NCBI GenBank assembly: GCA_011109175.1
Contig: RDEW01000015.1
Span: 770,868 to 834,867 of the forward strand
Direction: 5' to 3'
DNA: 64,000 nucleotides
DNA from: Dicyema japonicum
Lineage: Eukaryota > Dicyemida > Rhombozoa > Dicyemidae
Position numbers and translations under genes: made by a program. Within the stretch, counting starts at the first letter, position 1; the number at the start of each line of letters is the position of its first letter. Of the stretch, positions 1 to 10,995 are shown in pieces. The notes under the pieces were generated by a model. It had not been told where the DNA came from. It made no database searches and saw only the letters and a program-made list of their open reading frames with translations.

Positions 1-604
1 TTCTTATGAAGTTTTCATTTTTTCAACTCTGAAGGTATTACTAGTTATCAACTATCTTTTGATTTCAGTTTTTTAGTTTTGATTTTCTTTGCAGATTTTT
101 ATCAAACAAGATAATATAGCAGTAAGTTTTTCGATCTCCAAAATATCAATTACATCTCATTCTATGAAAGTGAATTTTGGCCTCTCAAACGTTCTTTCCT
201 TTTTTTAAAAAAAAAATGTGTATCGTGCTTAAGTGGAGGTTCAATGCGAAACATTACTCCTCCTCTACAGAAGGGCTGTTATTATTATTGTCGCCGTTCA
301 ACAAGAAAACTCTGCCTATGATATGTCCATCTTTTTAATACATACAATAAATTAATAATTTAACTTTTACTGGGGTTCAGTTAGGGCTAGATTTTATCTA
401 AGTTCTGTCGATGGAACCAGTTGCCTTAATCAGATTATCAATGTTGAATTAGACTAGAGTGAATAAACTAAAAATATTCAGGGAATTCTACAACCAAGTC
501 CTCATATAAAAATAATAATAGATATATTTTAAATATTATTTTTATAAGATTAAAAAATAATTATACCAAAATTTCAAATAAAATAATCAAAGTAAATACG
601 AAAA

Positions 605-1304
605 ATGGATAACAAGGATAACAATAACTACAAGTAATTCTTTTAGTAACTTAAAGTCTAACTGAAAACGTCTATGAGTATCTCCATCATATGGGGGGAG
701 ACATTGCAGATAATTTCATCAAAGAAGTGAGATTCTTGTTTTAATAAAATAGATCAACTACGACAAGCCTGTGAGCGTGGGAGAATCACCTGGATTGCTT
801 GAAAGTGGTGGGAGTAAGTTCACTTTGGAATAAATTTAGTAATTTTATCCCGTTTACTCTTCAGTTACAGACAATTCTCAATCTCAATCAACCGCCCAAA
901 ATTATGATACTAATTCAACATATAATCAGTATTCGAACCAGAATAGATTTCAAAGTTATAACCAAGATTTTAATTCTTATCCAACATATAATCAGAATTT
1001 GTACCAAAATGAGGCTAATTCATACTATCAAGACTCTTATAACTATTCGTATAGCCAAAATCGACATAAATCTACATCTGATCCTTATTTTGGAGGAAAT
1101 AACCCATTTATGTATTACCAACCACCTCCCGAAGATATTGAAGACCCCATTTCTTGTATGCACAAATATATTCCACAGCCTTGTATTATTTTGCTAACCA
1201 TATTAGTTTTGAAGCCTTTTCTCAATTATTTGGAGGCTCAGGAAAGTAAAGAGCCTGAAAAATGCTTAGATTGCGAAAAATTAAACAAAAAACGCAAAAA
1301 ATAA
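605..1304 (+). CDS. Asn/Gln/Tyr-rich protein of unknown function, spliced
   Basis: I assembled this from four exons: 605-633, 657-726, 753-813 and 871-1304. The introns are 634-656 (23 bp), 727-752 (26 bp) and 814-870 (57 bp, or a 26-bp intron at 814-839 plus a 19-bp one at 852-870; both choices keep frame). The protein is about 198 residues. It starts MDNKDNNNYN, then has an ordinary-looking segment with GGDIADNFIKE and PVSVGESPGLLESGG. A long stretch rich in N, Q, Y and S follows, then a PPPED patch, a hydrophobic run (CIILLTILVLKPFLNYL) that could be a membrane segment, and a basic tail with CLDC and KKRKK. I do not recognise the family. Support comes from four exons staying in frame across GT...AG introns of the length typical for this genome. 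A run resembling a polyadenylation signal lies shortly after the stop. Confidence 0.55.
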
Positions 1305-3089
1305 CAAACCGATTCAAAATCTTTAGCCCTATTCCTTATTTTTCTTTCCTGGTTTAATAAATTCTATTCAAATTTTTGAAAATCTAGCTGTTAATGATTA
1401 TTTTTTTTATTTATGATTTTTGTGCGAAATTAAAATATTAAGTGTTTTTCAAGCATATAGTTTTATTAGAAATTAGTGATTCAAAATAAACAAGAATTTT
1501 TTATTGTCTTAATGTTTTTTATGCAGGAAACACTAACTCGATGTTAATGAAAATTAAAGCATTAAGATTAACGTTCAAACAAATAAAATCTTTATTTCAC
1601 GACCACCGCTAAAACAAAAAGACAAACTAAGTGATCCCAAAAATTAGATCCAGGATCTTAGGTGGGTCTATGCTCCTCCTCGATCCTATGCAAGCTCGTT
1701 GGGATCTGGTCTCCTACGTTATTACTTCGGATTAGGATCCCCAATGGAAAAACTATAAACAGTGTGTGTACATTCAGGATATTTAAAGATTATCAAAATT
1801 GTCTATTTTCATTTAGTTGGCTCATGTTATTTACTTGGTCAAAGGATTCCCTTCTGTTTTTTGCATTCATCAATTTTAAGAACGTCATGAGATCAATCTA
1901 ACTCAAAAAACAGTCAGTGCTCAAGAGGATTTTTTCTTCCCCTCTAATGAAGAATTTTCACAAATGGCGAATATGAATGGACGTGCGCGTCTCACTCTGA
2001 CCATGGGAATTGGATAAAATCTTTTTTGTGTATATCCAGAATTATTAAAAAATTTAGTGGCTTGAAAGTACTAGCGTCGTTTGGAAAATAATCTTTTGAT
2101 AAATTGATATTGTTAAAAAATAAATCCGAAATTTACAAAATTCGCAATTTTTTAATGTGATAAACTCGACAAAAATAGTCATATTTGGTATAACTTTTAG
2201 TCCATGAAATTTTTTTTATTTAAAGAAAAGTTTTTAAATTTACATTTTTGTTACTAATTTTCGATAAGGTTAACAGTTAAATTGTACTTATTAAAATTGT
2301 AATTACTTCTCAAGGATTATTAAAGCACACTGATGTTGAAAAGTTTCGTAAGTTCGATTTCCTGGCTAAAGAGCTCAAACTAATGTATGTCCTCCAGTCA
2401 AAGTCATACCTATTTTTCTAGCATGGGACGGTTTCGTTTCATTTGTAGAGGTGTTGGTGGAATATAAATATGGGGTGCTCACTATCGAGGAAAATTTGAA
2501 CAGCAACCAATCACCTAGTGGAATTAGCAAATCAGTTCAATGACGTCCAGGAAACCTGGGTGAAGAGAAAGCGAATAGGTTTTAGGTCAACGACTTTTCT
2601 TCTGAAAGGAGAAAAGTCTTAAAGCGAGTAGTAATTTTGATTTAATCGTGTTTTCTGTAAAAATAAAAATTGCCTACACTTTATTAATTTTTCAAGACAA
2701 TTTATTAAAAAATAAAAAAGATATAAGTCTGCAACCTTACTGCATGGTTACGCTAAAATAACAAAGCTAGCAGAATTTATGAAAATCTCCGATGCCAAAT
2801 GAGATTAGACTTTCGAGGGTGCAAGTGCTCTGGTTGTTTCTATCGTAAAAGAAACAACTGTAACATCATGGGAGCATTCTAAGTATTTTATTCGTTTGGG
2901 CTTTACACTATCTCAACAGGTAGACATAATTTGACTGCGCTCTGACGAAGATTATGTGTCGAGATAAACTAAAGACATCTCAGCCTCAAAAGAAAGATTA
3001 TTATTCCATGATGGCTTTCCAACACGGCTCAAAAACAGAGATACTATTAAATATGCCCTCCAGACTTACGATTGGGTGCGCCTATTGAG
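1305..3089. other. Gene-poor AT-rich stretch
   Basis: I see no supportable gene here. At 1790-1890 there is a short stretch that recurs with divergence at 60190-60260 (shared 'tacttggtc.aaggattcc' and 'tctgttttttc'). This indicates an old dispersed repeat. A decayed LINE-C endonuclease fragment (separate entry) lies at 2322-2475. Confidence 0.5.
2322..2475 (+). pseudogene. Fragment of LINE-C restriction-like endonuclease domain
   Basis: The plus strand reads DVEKFRKFDFLAKEL and, after a frame change, a stretch like IFLAWDGFVSF. This corresponds to the conserved VEVEK.RKYD.LA.EL ... IP.VMTWEGI part of the R4/Dong-like elements seen better preserved at 59445-59903 and 10996-11295. It is frameshifted and clearly dead. 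Assignment rests on motif order only. Confidence 0.45.
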
Positions 3090-5200
3090 TTTTGGTGCGC
3101 GATTGGTGCGACTGGGACTTGATCGAGATGGTCACGGATGGAGTCTCTCGTTACCACCATGAGGACCAGCTTTCCTTTTTATGGGAAGAATCCACATCCC
3201 CAGTTGCCCCAAAGCTTCTAACTGTACGAGGGAGACACATTGTCCGAACAAAGAAGTCGAAGTGCTCCGTCTCAAAAGAACTGTTCGCTCTGAGTTAATC
3301 GAAGGTGGTACCCTCCAGCTATCAGAAAAAAAGCATCCTCTGCCACCCAACAACCTACGTCCAGTCGCTCCCCCGGCCGAAGTGAGTTCCCTGAGTGCAT
3401 CAAACGATGAAGTTCTCCTCGCAATACGGAATTTTGCCCTTAGTAGCGACGGCGGGCTTGACGGAAAGAGACCAGGCTATCTGATTTAACCTCTTTATCC
3501 GTAGGAGACAAGGTACTTCGTCTTATGAATTCAATTACTTCACTTATAAACCGGATCCTGTATGGAGTTCGTCCATAATTTATCCGCCATGTCCTTTTCT
3601 CCGCCAATTTGATAACCTTCGATAAGAAGGGCGGCGGAGTACGTCCGGTTGTGGTCGGGTTTGTCTTCAGAAGAAAAATTGCCTCCAGATATTCTATTCC
3701 ACTCGTCACAAATTTCTTGAACCTACCTCAAATAGGCGTCGGTATTCGCTTGGGATGCGAAGCTGCTGTCCATTCAGTGAGAACATTCCTAAACCGCAGT
3801 ATAGAAGATTCCCGGGGACATGTCCTGATCAAACTGGACATCAAGAACGCTTTCAATAATCTACCTGGAGGCTTAGATTGAGAGATGTCCTAATATTTTC
3901 GAATTTGTGAATCAGTCATACGGCCCACCTTTATCCTTAATTCTCGGGGATTACCTAATCCATTCGTATTCCGGAGTGCAACTAGGAGATCTCTTTGGAC
4001 CCCTGTTGTTTTGTCTTGCAATCGAGAAAATCACTAAACCTCCACGCTCGCCCCTCAACCTATGATATCTGGAAGATGCGGTCCTCGGAGGAACCCCAGA
4101 TACTGTTTCCCAGGATTTGAAGGTGATAATTCCAGCACAAAAACAGCCTCCACGTACAGAAACTTTCATATGTCATGAAGACTACTCCCCTTTTCACCTG
4201 GTGTGATTGATGGGATCTTCCATTAGATAGCGGAGCGTATCTTCAACGTCCGGTTTGAGGATTACCCATGGAAGAAAGCCACACTGCCGGTGAGACTCTG
4301 AGGGCTTGGAATTCGCAACCCTCTCCCTTCATATCTCTCGTCGCTAATGGCCTGTAACACCCTTTTCAGAAAGATTCTCCCTCCCTGAATCTTCTACTGA
4401 CCAGGACGATACTCATGCTCGTGAGGCTTGGAGCCGTACCTATTAGTTTCCCTACCTTCCATGTTCGCTCAGCTGGGTCTGGACAATGCTGTATGCTGGA
4501 TTTTTTTTGAAAATCTGTTAGTTCATATAACTAACATCACCGTGCCTGTTTCACCGAGCGTCTTCTGAGAGCGGTGCCTGCTTAACGCCATTCCCAATGG
4601 AGTTTTGGGTACCTTTCTGGATGATGAATGCGTCCGTATTGGGATCTCATTACGTCTGAGATTAAAAGTCTGTGTTCCGCATCTGTGCCGATGAGGAGAC
4701 CCTATCGACTGTTTTGGCCTACACCCTCTTTCCTGAAGGAGATTGCAGGCAGATTTCCCAGACACATGGCCTTTAACAAAGTCGTTAGGCGAGCTTTAGA
4801 CGCCGCCGGAAACGACCAATCGGTCTTTGCAGGAGTGACGGGAAACGAGCTGATGGGATGACCATTTTTTTGAAGCTGAAAACCACTTGTCTGGGACATC
4901 ACCTGCACGGACACTTTTGCCTCTTGCAGCCTACTCCAGAGTACCTCTGGGCCCTGTTCTGTCGCTGAGCAGTCCGAGAGGTTGAAACGGGCAACGTACA
5001 CCGTCCTACCCAATGATTTTTGTTTGTTCCATTCGTTGTTGAGACGTCTGGTTCCCTTGTGCCTTCGACGATGAAATTCTTTAGTCATCTGGGGAATCAG
5101 ATTTCTACACGATCAGGAGACCCCCGTGAGCGCTGCTAGTTATTTGAAAGGGAATAAAAAAGGGAATAGCCACGCAGTCAGGCCACCATTTTCCGTAATA
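3090..5200 (+). mobile_element. LINE-D non-LTR retrotransposon, degenerate, RT plus C-terminal nuclease-like domain
   Basis: Broken reverse transcriptase frames run left to right: GGGVRPVVVG (about 3630), LPQIGVGIRLGCEAAVHSVR (about 3730-3790), motif A LIKLDIKNAFNN (about 3825), motif B GVQLGDLFGPLLF (about 3970), and motif C where the usual YLDD reads YLED (about 4070). Downstream, 4745-4920 encodes RFPRHMAF...KRADGM and LVWDITCTDTF. This KRPDG..(L)xWDxT pattern looks like a restriction-like nuclease. A better copy of the RT is at 55040-55790 and of the C-terminus at 61200-61550. The terminal 110 bp (5085-5195) recurs inverted at 55855-56010. Stops and frameshifts are numerous, so it is inactive. 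Confidence 0.7.
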
Positions 5201-5739
5201 TATTGTTCATTTTTGGAAAGATAAAAAACATTCTAATATTTATAGTTATGATAATTAGAGTTGTCCACCGATTATGTAATTTTCATAAATTTATTATTAA
5301 TTCTCGATTAAGGCACGTTAAAAATAAGTTTAAAAAAACATAGTGAAAAAAATTAAATAAAATCTTAATGATGTCTTTCACAATAGAGGATGGGAAAATA
5401 CCGTGACGTTGATGATCGGTTTGCCTTTCAGCTGATTTTTTGATACGCCTGACGCATGTAGCCTTAGCAAGGAAAATTTTAAAGACTGATCGGGCGGCTT
5501 GCAGGAAGAAAGAGCCTAGAATGACACGATAGCTCTTCCAGAACATTGGGCTCTTGATTATGAGAAGTAACTCCCATTGCGTGGTCAATGCCTACATTCC
5601 ATAATTGAGCCCTTGTCCTAAAAATTGACTCTTACAAATTAATTTTATGCTATTAACGATTAAATAATTTTACAGTTAATTTTTTGTCCCAAGCGGGATT
5701 TTTGATGACGACATTTATTGCTAAGCCTGCCGGACTGAT

Positions 5740-6320
5740 TAAAAACCTAAAATTTGTAATTCTATTAAACACGTCACGAAAATCCTTTCTTTAATCGTTC
5801 TTAACAAAATCCAAGAGCCAGTGAATAAATACTTTCCCCATAGTCATAGTGGATTCAGAACAGGAACAGGGAGGTCAACGAATGATTAACGTGGTGCCAT
5901 AAATGGCTACTCAACATGGATTTCGAAATGCCACAACAATCTCACCAGAGCTTTCGACACTGCACTGTGGAAAACTGATTGAAGTACTCAAAAAGTTTTC
6001 TGGATCGCGATTCAGTTATCTTGATACAAACTCTCTTCTTCGAAACAAGGATGAGGGTTTGCATTGGAAAAGCCCAGTCTAGGGAAATCAAATCATGGCG
6101 ACACCTCAGGGAGATTCTCAATCTCCGTTACTATTCGTCTTTTATTTGGAATCGGCTTTCAGAAAGTTCTACATCAATGACTATAAGAAATTGTGTACCC
6201 TGATAACGCGGACTTTGTATGAAATAATTGGAAAGCACACGGATTTTCTGAGTTAGCGACAAGTTATCTGAACTATCCATGAAAACTTCAAGGAGAGAGA
6301 TAATCGAGATCAAACGGATG
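5740..6320 (+). mobile_element. LINE-B reverse transcriptase fragment, degenerate
   Basis: Short conserved pieces match the intact LINE-B RTs at 19425-21260 and 46545-47808: HSHSGFRTGTGRST, LTRAFDTA, and a stretch equivalent to motif B followed by a YLESAFRKF-like run. Stops and frameshifts interrupt it every 100-200 bases. This is a dead fragment of the palm domain without the rest of the element. Confidence 0.6.
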
Positions 6321-6959
6321 GAGTCACGTAGAAACAACTAAATTAACCAACTGATAAATAAAAAAACGTTATGTTTACCTCTCCCATTGTCTCATTGTGT
6401 GACACTTTTTAAAGCCAATTCTAATCCATAATTCGGACACATGAAGAATCTCAAATTCGAATAGAAGGGGCTCTGGTCCTCCTCACAGAAGACAACTTTG
6501 GTCCCTCCTAGGATTAAATAGTCAATGCAAATAAAAAAATGCTATACGGTTCCGAGGCATCACATTACTCTTCAAGCCAAAAGTAAAGTAGATGAATCAA
6601 ATTATTAACGGAATGGACAGCGGTGAAATTTGAACGAAAGACACTTCTGCCTGGTACATTCGCTTTAAATTTTTTCGGGAAATTGTCAAACGGTCCAAAA
6701 TATGAGGGTGCTTCAACACCTGGGTCTGTAATATGCAGACAATCGATAAATTCTTAAAATAATTCAAAAGCAGATAAATCAATAGTCTTGAAATGGCATT
6801 AAAATATGAATTTGTGCAAAGATCATAGAATCGATAATGGCACCAAAAATTGAGTATTCTATTCTCAAAAATTAAATTCCATTAATTTATTAACTCTGGA
6901 TATACATAGAAGGGAATTAATAGTTAGCAACTAATTAAATGTTTTCAATTCTCACAGTC

Positions 6960-7195
6960 ACAGAAGCAGTGAGACCTTCTAATGTCCATCCAGAATCATG
7001 GAAAGGAATAAAACGTCTGATGCTATTAATTTGAAAACATTTAGGGAGAGAAAATAATCCTTTTTTGTGTCATCCTGCCACTGGGGGTCATCCGAGACTG
7101 GTGGATCACATAACGCTACTCTAGTAGAAAGAAAGAAAATAAGGAACAGAGGAAAAGAAAAAAATCTTTCATCCAAGTAGCCAGCGGATGAAATC
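6960..7195 (-). repeat. Diverged copy of short LINE-A derivative (SINE-A)
   Basis: The run around 7065-7170 ('ccactgggggtcatc', 'tggtggatcacata', 'acgctactctagtag') aligns with the middle of the 320-bp repeat at 23315-23640 and 27420-27745, read in the same orientation. Ends are eroded. In LINE-A sense this copy lies on the minus strand. Confidence 0.5.
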
Positions 7196-7412
7196 GAAGC
7201 AAGGACATTTTTTATAGTAACTGTTATTAATTCATACTGTTACAATTAAATAAAAATGATTTGCTTATAATTCATATAAATAAAATTATTTAATTGGACT
7301 TAAAACAGTAAAATATTTATTAATTGTTATAAAAATAGTTAATTTATTTTTAAACGAAAAAATTTAAAAAAATAATAGATAATTTGAAATTGACTTCATT
7401 CGTTGAATTCTT

Positions 7413-8532
7413 ATGAGTTTTTTGGCCGCATTATTTTTCTATTTTTTGATAAACCATGTGGATACATCGTTAATTCGATTTGTATACGAAGAAGCATATG
7501 TTGACCCAATTCATCAAGAATCTCTGTACTATGAAAGATGGCAGAAGTTCGTGAAAAAATACAGTATTTTTTTAATAATTCTAGACAAAACGTATACCGG
7601 AAGTGATTTTCATTTTCGAAGAAAACAATTCGAAGAGAATCTCAAAATGATAGATGATCATAATCTTCAGTTCCTTAAAGGACTGAAGTCGTATAGACTT
7701 GATGTGAACCACCTTGCTGATAGAGTAATTTTATCTGTAACTGAAGTCGCGCTACGAAATAGCGAATATGCTCAATGGATACGTTTTCGACGAAAAAAAG
7801 ATTAGAAATACCAAAATTATGCAGAGTTTTTCAAAATTGCCTAATGAGGTCAATTGGGTGACAAAGAAAGTGGTCTCCGAAGTGAAGAACCAAGGTAGAT
7901 GCGGGTCCTGTTATGCGTTCAGTGCGGTAAGTGTTCTTTTGACCTCTAGACTGGTTCTATCGAGGGACAATTTGCAATAAAATATGGATATGTGAAATCC
8001 TACAGCGAACAGAATATCGTAGACTGTTCTATGCGATTCGAGAACCAAGGATGCAGTGGTGGATTGATGGACTCTGCCTTCAAGTACGTAAAGGCTAATG
8101 GAGGACTTGACACAGAGGCTCAGACCCTTATGAGGAAAGAGTATACTGTCTGTGGCATTTTAGGTGGGTAGATGTCGGTATGTTCAACACCCTTTGAACT
8201 TGACGGGTTATGTGGATATCAAAGAGGGCAATGAGGAGGAATTGAAGAAGGCTGTGGCTTTAGTGGGACCGATTTCTGTTGCAATTGACGCGAGTCGGTC
8301 GAGTTTTATGTTCTATTCTGATGGAGTCTATGATGAGCCCTCGTGTTCACAGAAATCACTGGATCACGGAGTCCTTGCGGTTGGATATGGAGAAGAAGAC
8401 GGCAAAAAATATTGGCTCGTCAAAAATAGTTGGGGTTCAATGTGGGGCATTGATGGCTACATAAAGATGTCACGTGATAAGAATAATCAGTGTGGGATAG
8501 CGACTAGTGCGAGTTACCCACTTATAGATTAG
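7413..8532 (+). CDS. Cathepsin L-like papain-family cysteine protease
   Basis: This is a secreted or lysosomal cysteine protease precursor. An N-terminal hydrophobic segment ([13 protein letters not shown]) looks like a signal peptide. A pro-domain follows with ERFNIN-like spacing ([15 protein letters not shown]) and NHLAD. The mature enzyme has the oxyanion Gln and catalytic Cys in [13 protein letters not shown], the GCSGG motif, the catalytic His in [11 protein letters not shown] and the Asn in [11 protein letters not shown]. Four introns of 21, 22, 23 and 23 bp lie at 7564-7584, 7725-7746, 7927-7949 and 8141-8163. The aromatic residue after the catalytic Cys is Tyr, not the usual Trp. One base is missing near 8124, between TEAQ and PYEER, so the frame breaks there. 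Homology resumes at once, so this could be a sequence error or a recent mutation. The ATG at 7413 is the only good start. Confidence 0.93.
8124..8126 (+). other. One-base frameshift in cathepsin L
   Basis: Upstream reading ...GGLDTEAQ is in one frame and downstream PYEERVGRCRY is in the frame expected after a single missing base. Papain-family enzymes normally have (S/Q)YPYE here, so exactly one codon position has lost one base. See the finding on recurrent short deletions. Confidence 0.8.
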
Positions 8533-10265
8533 CTTTAACTTGATTTGCTCTTTTTTGGTTGATGGGTCGCTATCCTTTTGTTTGTTTTGTTCAAGATTAT
8601 TTGGTTTTATTTGTTTAAGGTTTTCTGTGGCATTTAATGATGACAATATTACTGTATTTAATTTGTGGTTTTGATATATCATTCCGTTTAACCTTTGTGG
8701 TTAAATGTTGTAGTGCTTAGAAACCCTTATCTTTAGAGATTATATGACGTTCAATTGGAGCATTGTTTCTTTCTACAAAAATTAATGAGAATTAAAAAAT
8801 TAGTAACATATCAGACTCAAGGTGCCGAGAGACAGTGGAATTGCCGACGATGGTAATTTCAAGGTGCTGGAGCATTGTCGTAAATTACTTTTATATTTTT
8901 TGTTAATTGAAGTGTTTTATTAACATTTTTTAAGAGTGGCTTCCTAATTTTGCAAAATATAATTTTGAATTAAAATGTCTAAAAATGTCTAATTTTTTCT
9001 TATATCAAATATACTAGAATTACAGATTTTTATCCGATAGGTTTACATTCCGCATAGATTATGTTGTTCACAACGGAGATTATCGAAAAAACCGTGTCTG
9101 AAACTTTTATCACTACTGTGACTTTAATTGCAGTTAATAGGTCAGATGGGCGTACAAGGTTGTTCCATCAACGCTTTCAAAAATTTTCGGATCCTAAGCA
9201 AGGGCCCAGATCATGGAGGGTAGAACCGCTTAGGTTGATTGTTTTTAACGACGCACGGGTAAAACTATAGATATTACGGTTTTACGTTTTAATAGTCCAT
9301 TTCTCCTCCGATTGGAATCCAAAAACGTGGAAGACAAATGTACTTCATCAGCAAATCAACTGAAGCTCTCCATTCGGTGTGGATAGCCATTTAAAGTCAA
9401 TCGACACTACTCAAGAATCACAATCGAGCTAGATAAGCTCCAAAATCAGAAAGAGCATGGCCAACGCGAACCTGCCGAATGATACATTCACGGAAAACGT
9501 TCTTCAAGATATAATAGACACCAAAATGCAAACAAATATCAGATGCAACAGATAGAATGTCCAAAAAGGAAAGAAAACGTTGAAAGAAAAGTTCAACGGT
9601 TGCTATAGAGATGAACAGAATCCAAGTGTTTTAACCATTGAGCTATCAGCCAACGACAGGTGCGTGGGAAATATCGAGTTTGCAAATTTCTCATGCGGAT
9701 TAAAATCCCTAAAGAACGTCAGAAAAATGGGTAAAGGTCATGGAGTTTTTAGGTGAGGGAAGCAGATAAATCTTCCTTCAAACAACTTAACTTGTCTGCT
9801 CCTTTCTGAAAATACATTTTAAAATCAAAACGTAACGTGCACTCGGAGATTGTTCTGAGGAATCTTCCGATATGGGTGGAGAATAGTGAACTTATTGGTA
9901 ATGCGAAAGAACTTACTCCAACCACTGAGTCAATAAAATTTCTAGTAAAAGATAGAAGGAGAGTTATTCAGGTACATCACTGCCTTAGCCATCAATATCC
10001 AACTTTATCAGTTTACCATCAGAATAACTAGAGCAGTTTATTCAAATTTATTATTAGAAAGAAAAAACAAATCAGACTCCAGCTGCCAAGAAACAGCGTA
10101 CATTACTGAGAATGAGGCGTTCACGGTGAACCTAGTTGCGCTATGAGCAGTTGGCAGATGTTTTCGTGGGTACGACTTTCCTTGTGTTCACGACTTTCTT
10201 TCTTTTACAGTCTTCAATACATCGTGCAATCACGATAAAGGAAATTAATCAATCAGAATTATGAA
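8533..10265. other. Unassigned stretch with broken frames
   Basis: After the cathepsin stop there is AT-rich sequence without a gene. Between 9460 and 10031 some frames look protein-like (for example SVLTIELSANDRCVGNIEF near 9630, and EIVLRNLPIWVENSELIG near 9840), but stops and shifts break them and I cannot name a family. A retroelement ORF1 remnant is possible. A run near 8800-8880 resembles another at 10070-10150 only weakly. Confidence 0.35.
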
Positions 10266-10269
10266 ATGA

Positions 10270-10540
10270 TTGAGAAACCTGGCCTCGTGGCGCCATGTGG
10301 TGCTATGTGGATAGTTGGTCAAAATTTATTTTCCTTTTTTCTGATGGCGTCATTGGATCCATCTTACTGAAGAGACGCTCAATGCCTTGCCGGCATCAAG
10401 AGGATCCAACTATTTTTTCCCCAGAGACAATCTCGTTACCTGGAGATAAATTCTGGAACGCTGGAACGAGTCGGATTAATGAGTTCGTTAGTTTGGTTAC
10501 CCTTAGTCTTTGGAATAATTTTAATATCTTTGTTTTTTAT
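10270..10540 (+). repeat. Short LINE-A-related repeat (SINE-B)
   Basis: About 260 bp, nearly repeated in inverse orientation at 16289-16527. It starts with 'gcgccatgtggtgctatgtgg' style sequence, passes through 'gccggcatcaagaggatc' and ends with 'gtttggttacccttagtc' followed by 'tttggaataatttt'. Its head resembles the 5' end of the 2A-containing LINE-A ORF and of SINE-A. I read it as a non-autonomous element or a LINE-A 5' region. Confidence 0.65.
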
Positions 10541-10995
10541 AGTTTATTGAGTTTCTTGAACAGGCTACAAGGTTTCGAACATGACCTAGATAGAAAAAAG
10601 AAGTCAGACAGTTATTCAAAACTGTAGCATTTATCCACTTATGTCACTGTAGGGCAAACAACTCTGGATGCTTGTTACAACTAAATTATTGTAATTCTAT
10701 TCTGATGAAGGTGTATTTTAGAATATAATAATTCGAAATAGTCTTGATTATGGCAAAATCTACCTTGTGTCGATCATTCAGATTTTCAAGCAAACAATAT
10801 CCTTCAATAGCACGTCCTTTGTCGACCTTCCCACATCGATATCAGTTTCCCACAAACCTTCCGGTGTGACAAACTCATATTTATGTAGGTAGGGGTTACT
10901 CTTAATCTTTTCTCATCGTCGTTCGCAATTCCCACTGCATATCTGTATCCATTAAGAATACTCTCTGGTGTCTTTTTAATCGTGACAATCTGTAT

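Noticed and set aside
799-1197. 132-codon frame beginning at a TTG inside the Asn-rich gene
   Set aside because: It overlaps the spliced N/Q-rich frame in another phase, starts at a non-ATG codon and crosses predicted introns.
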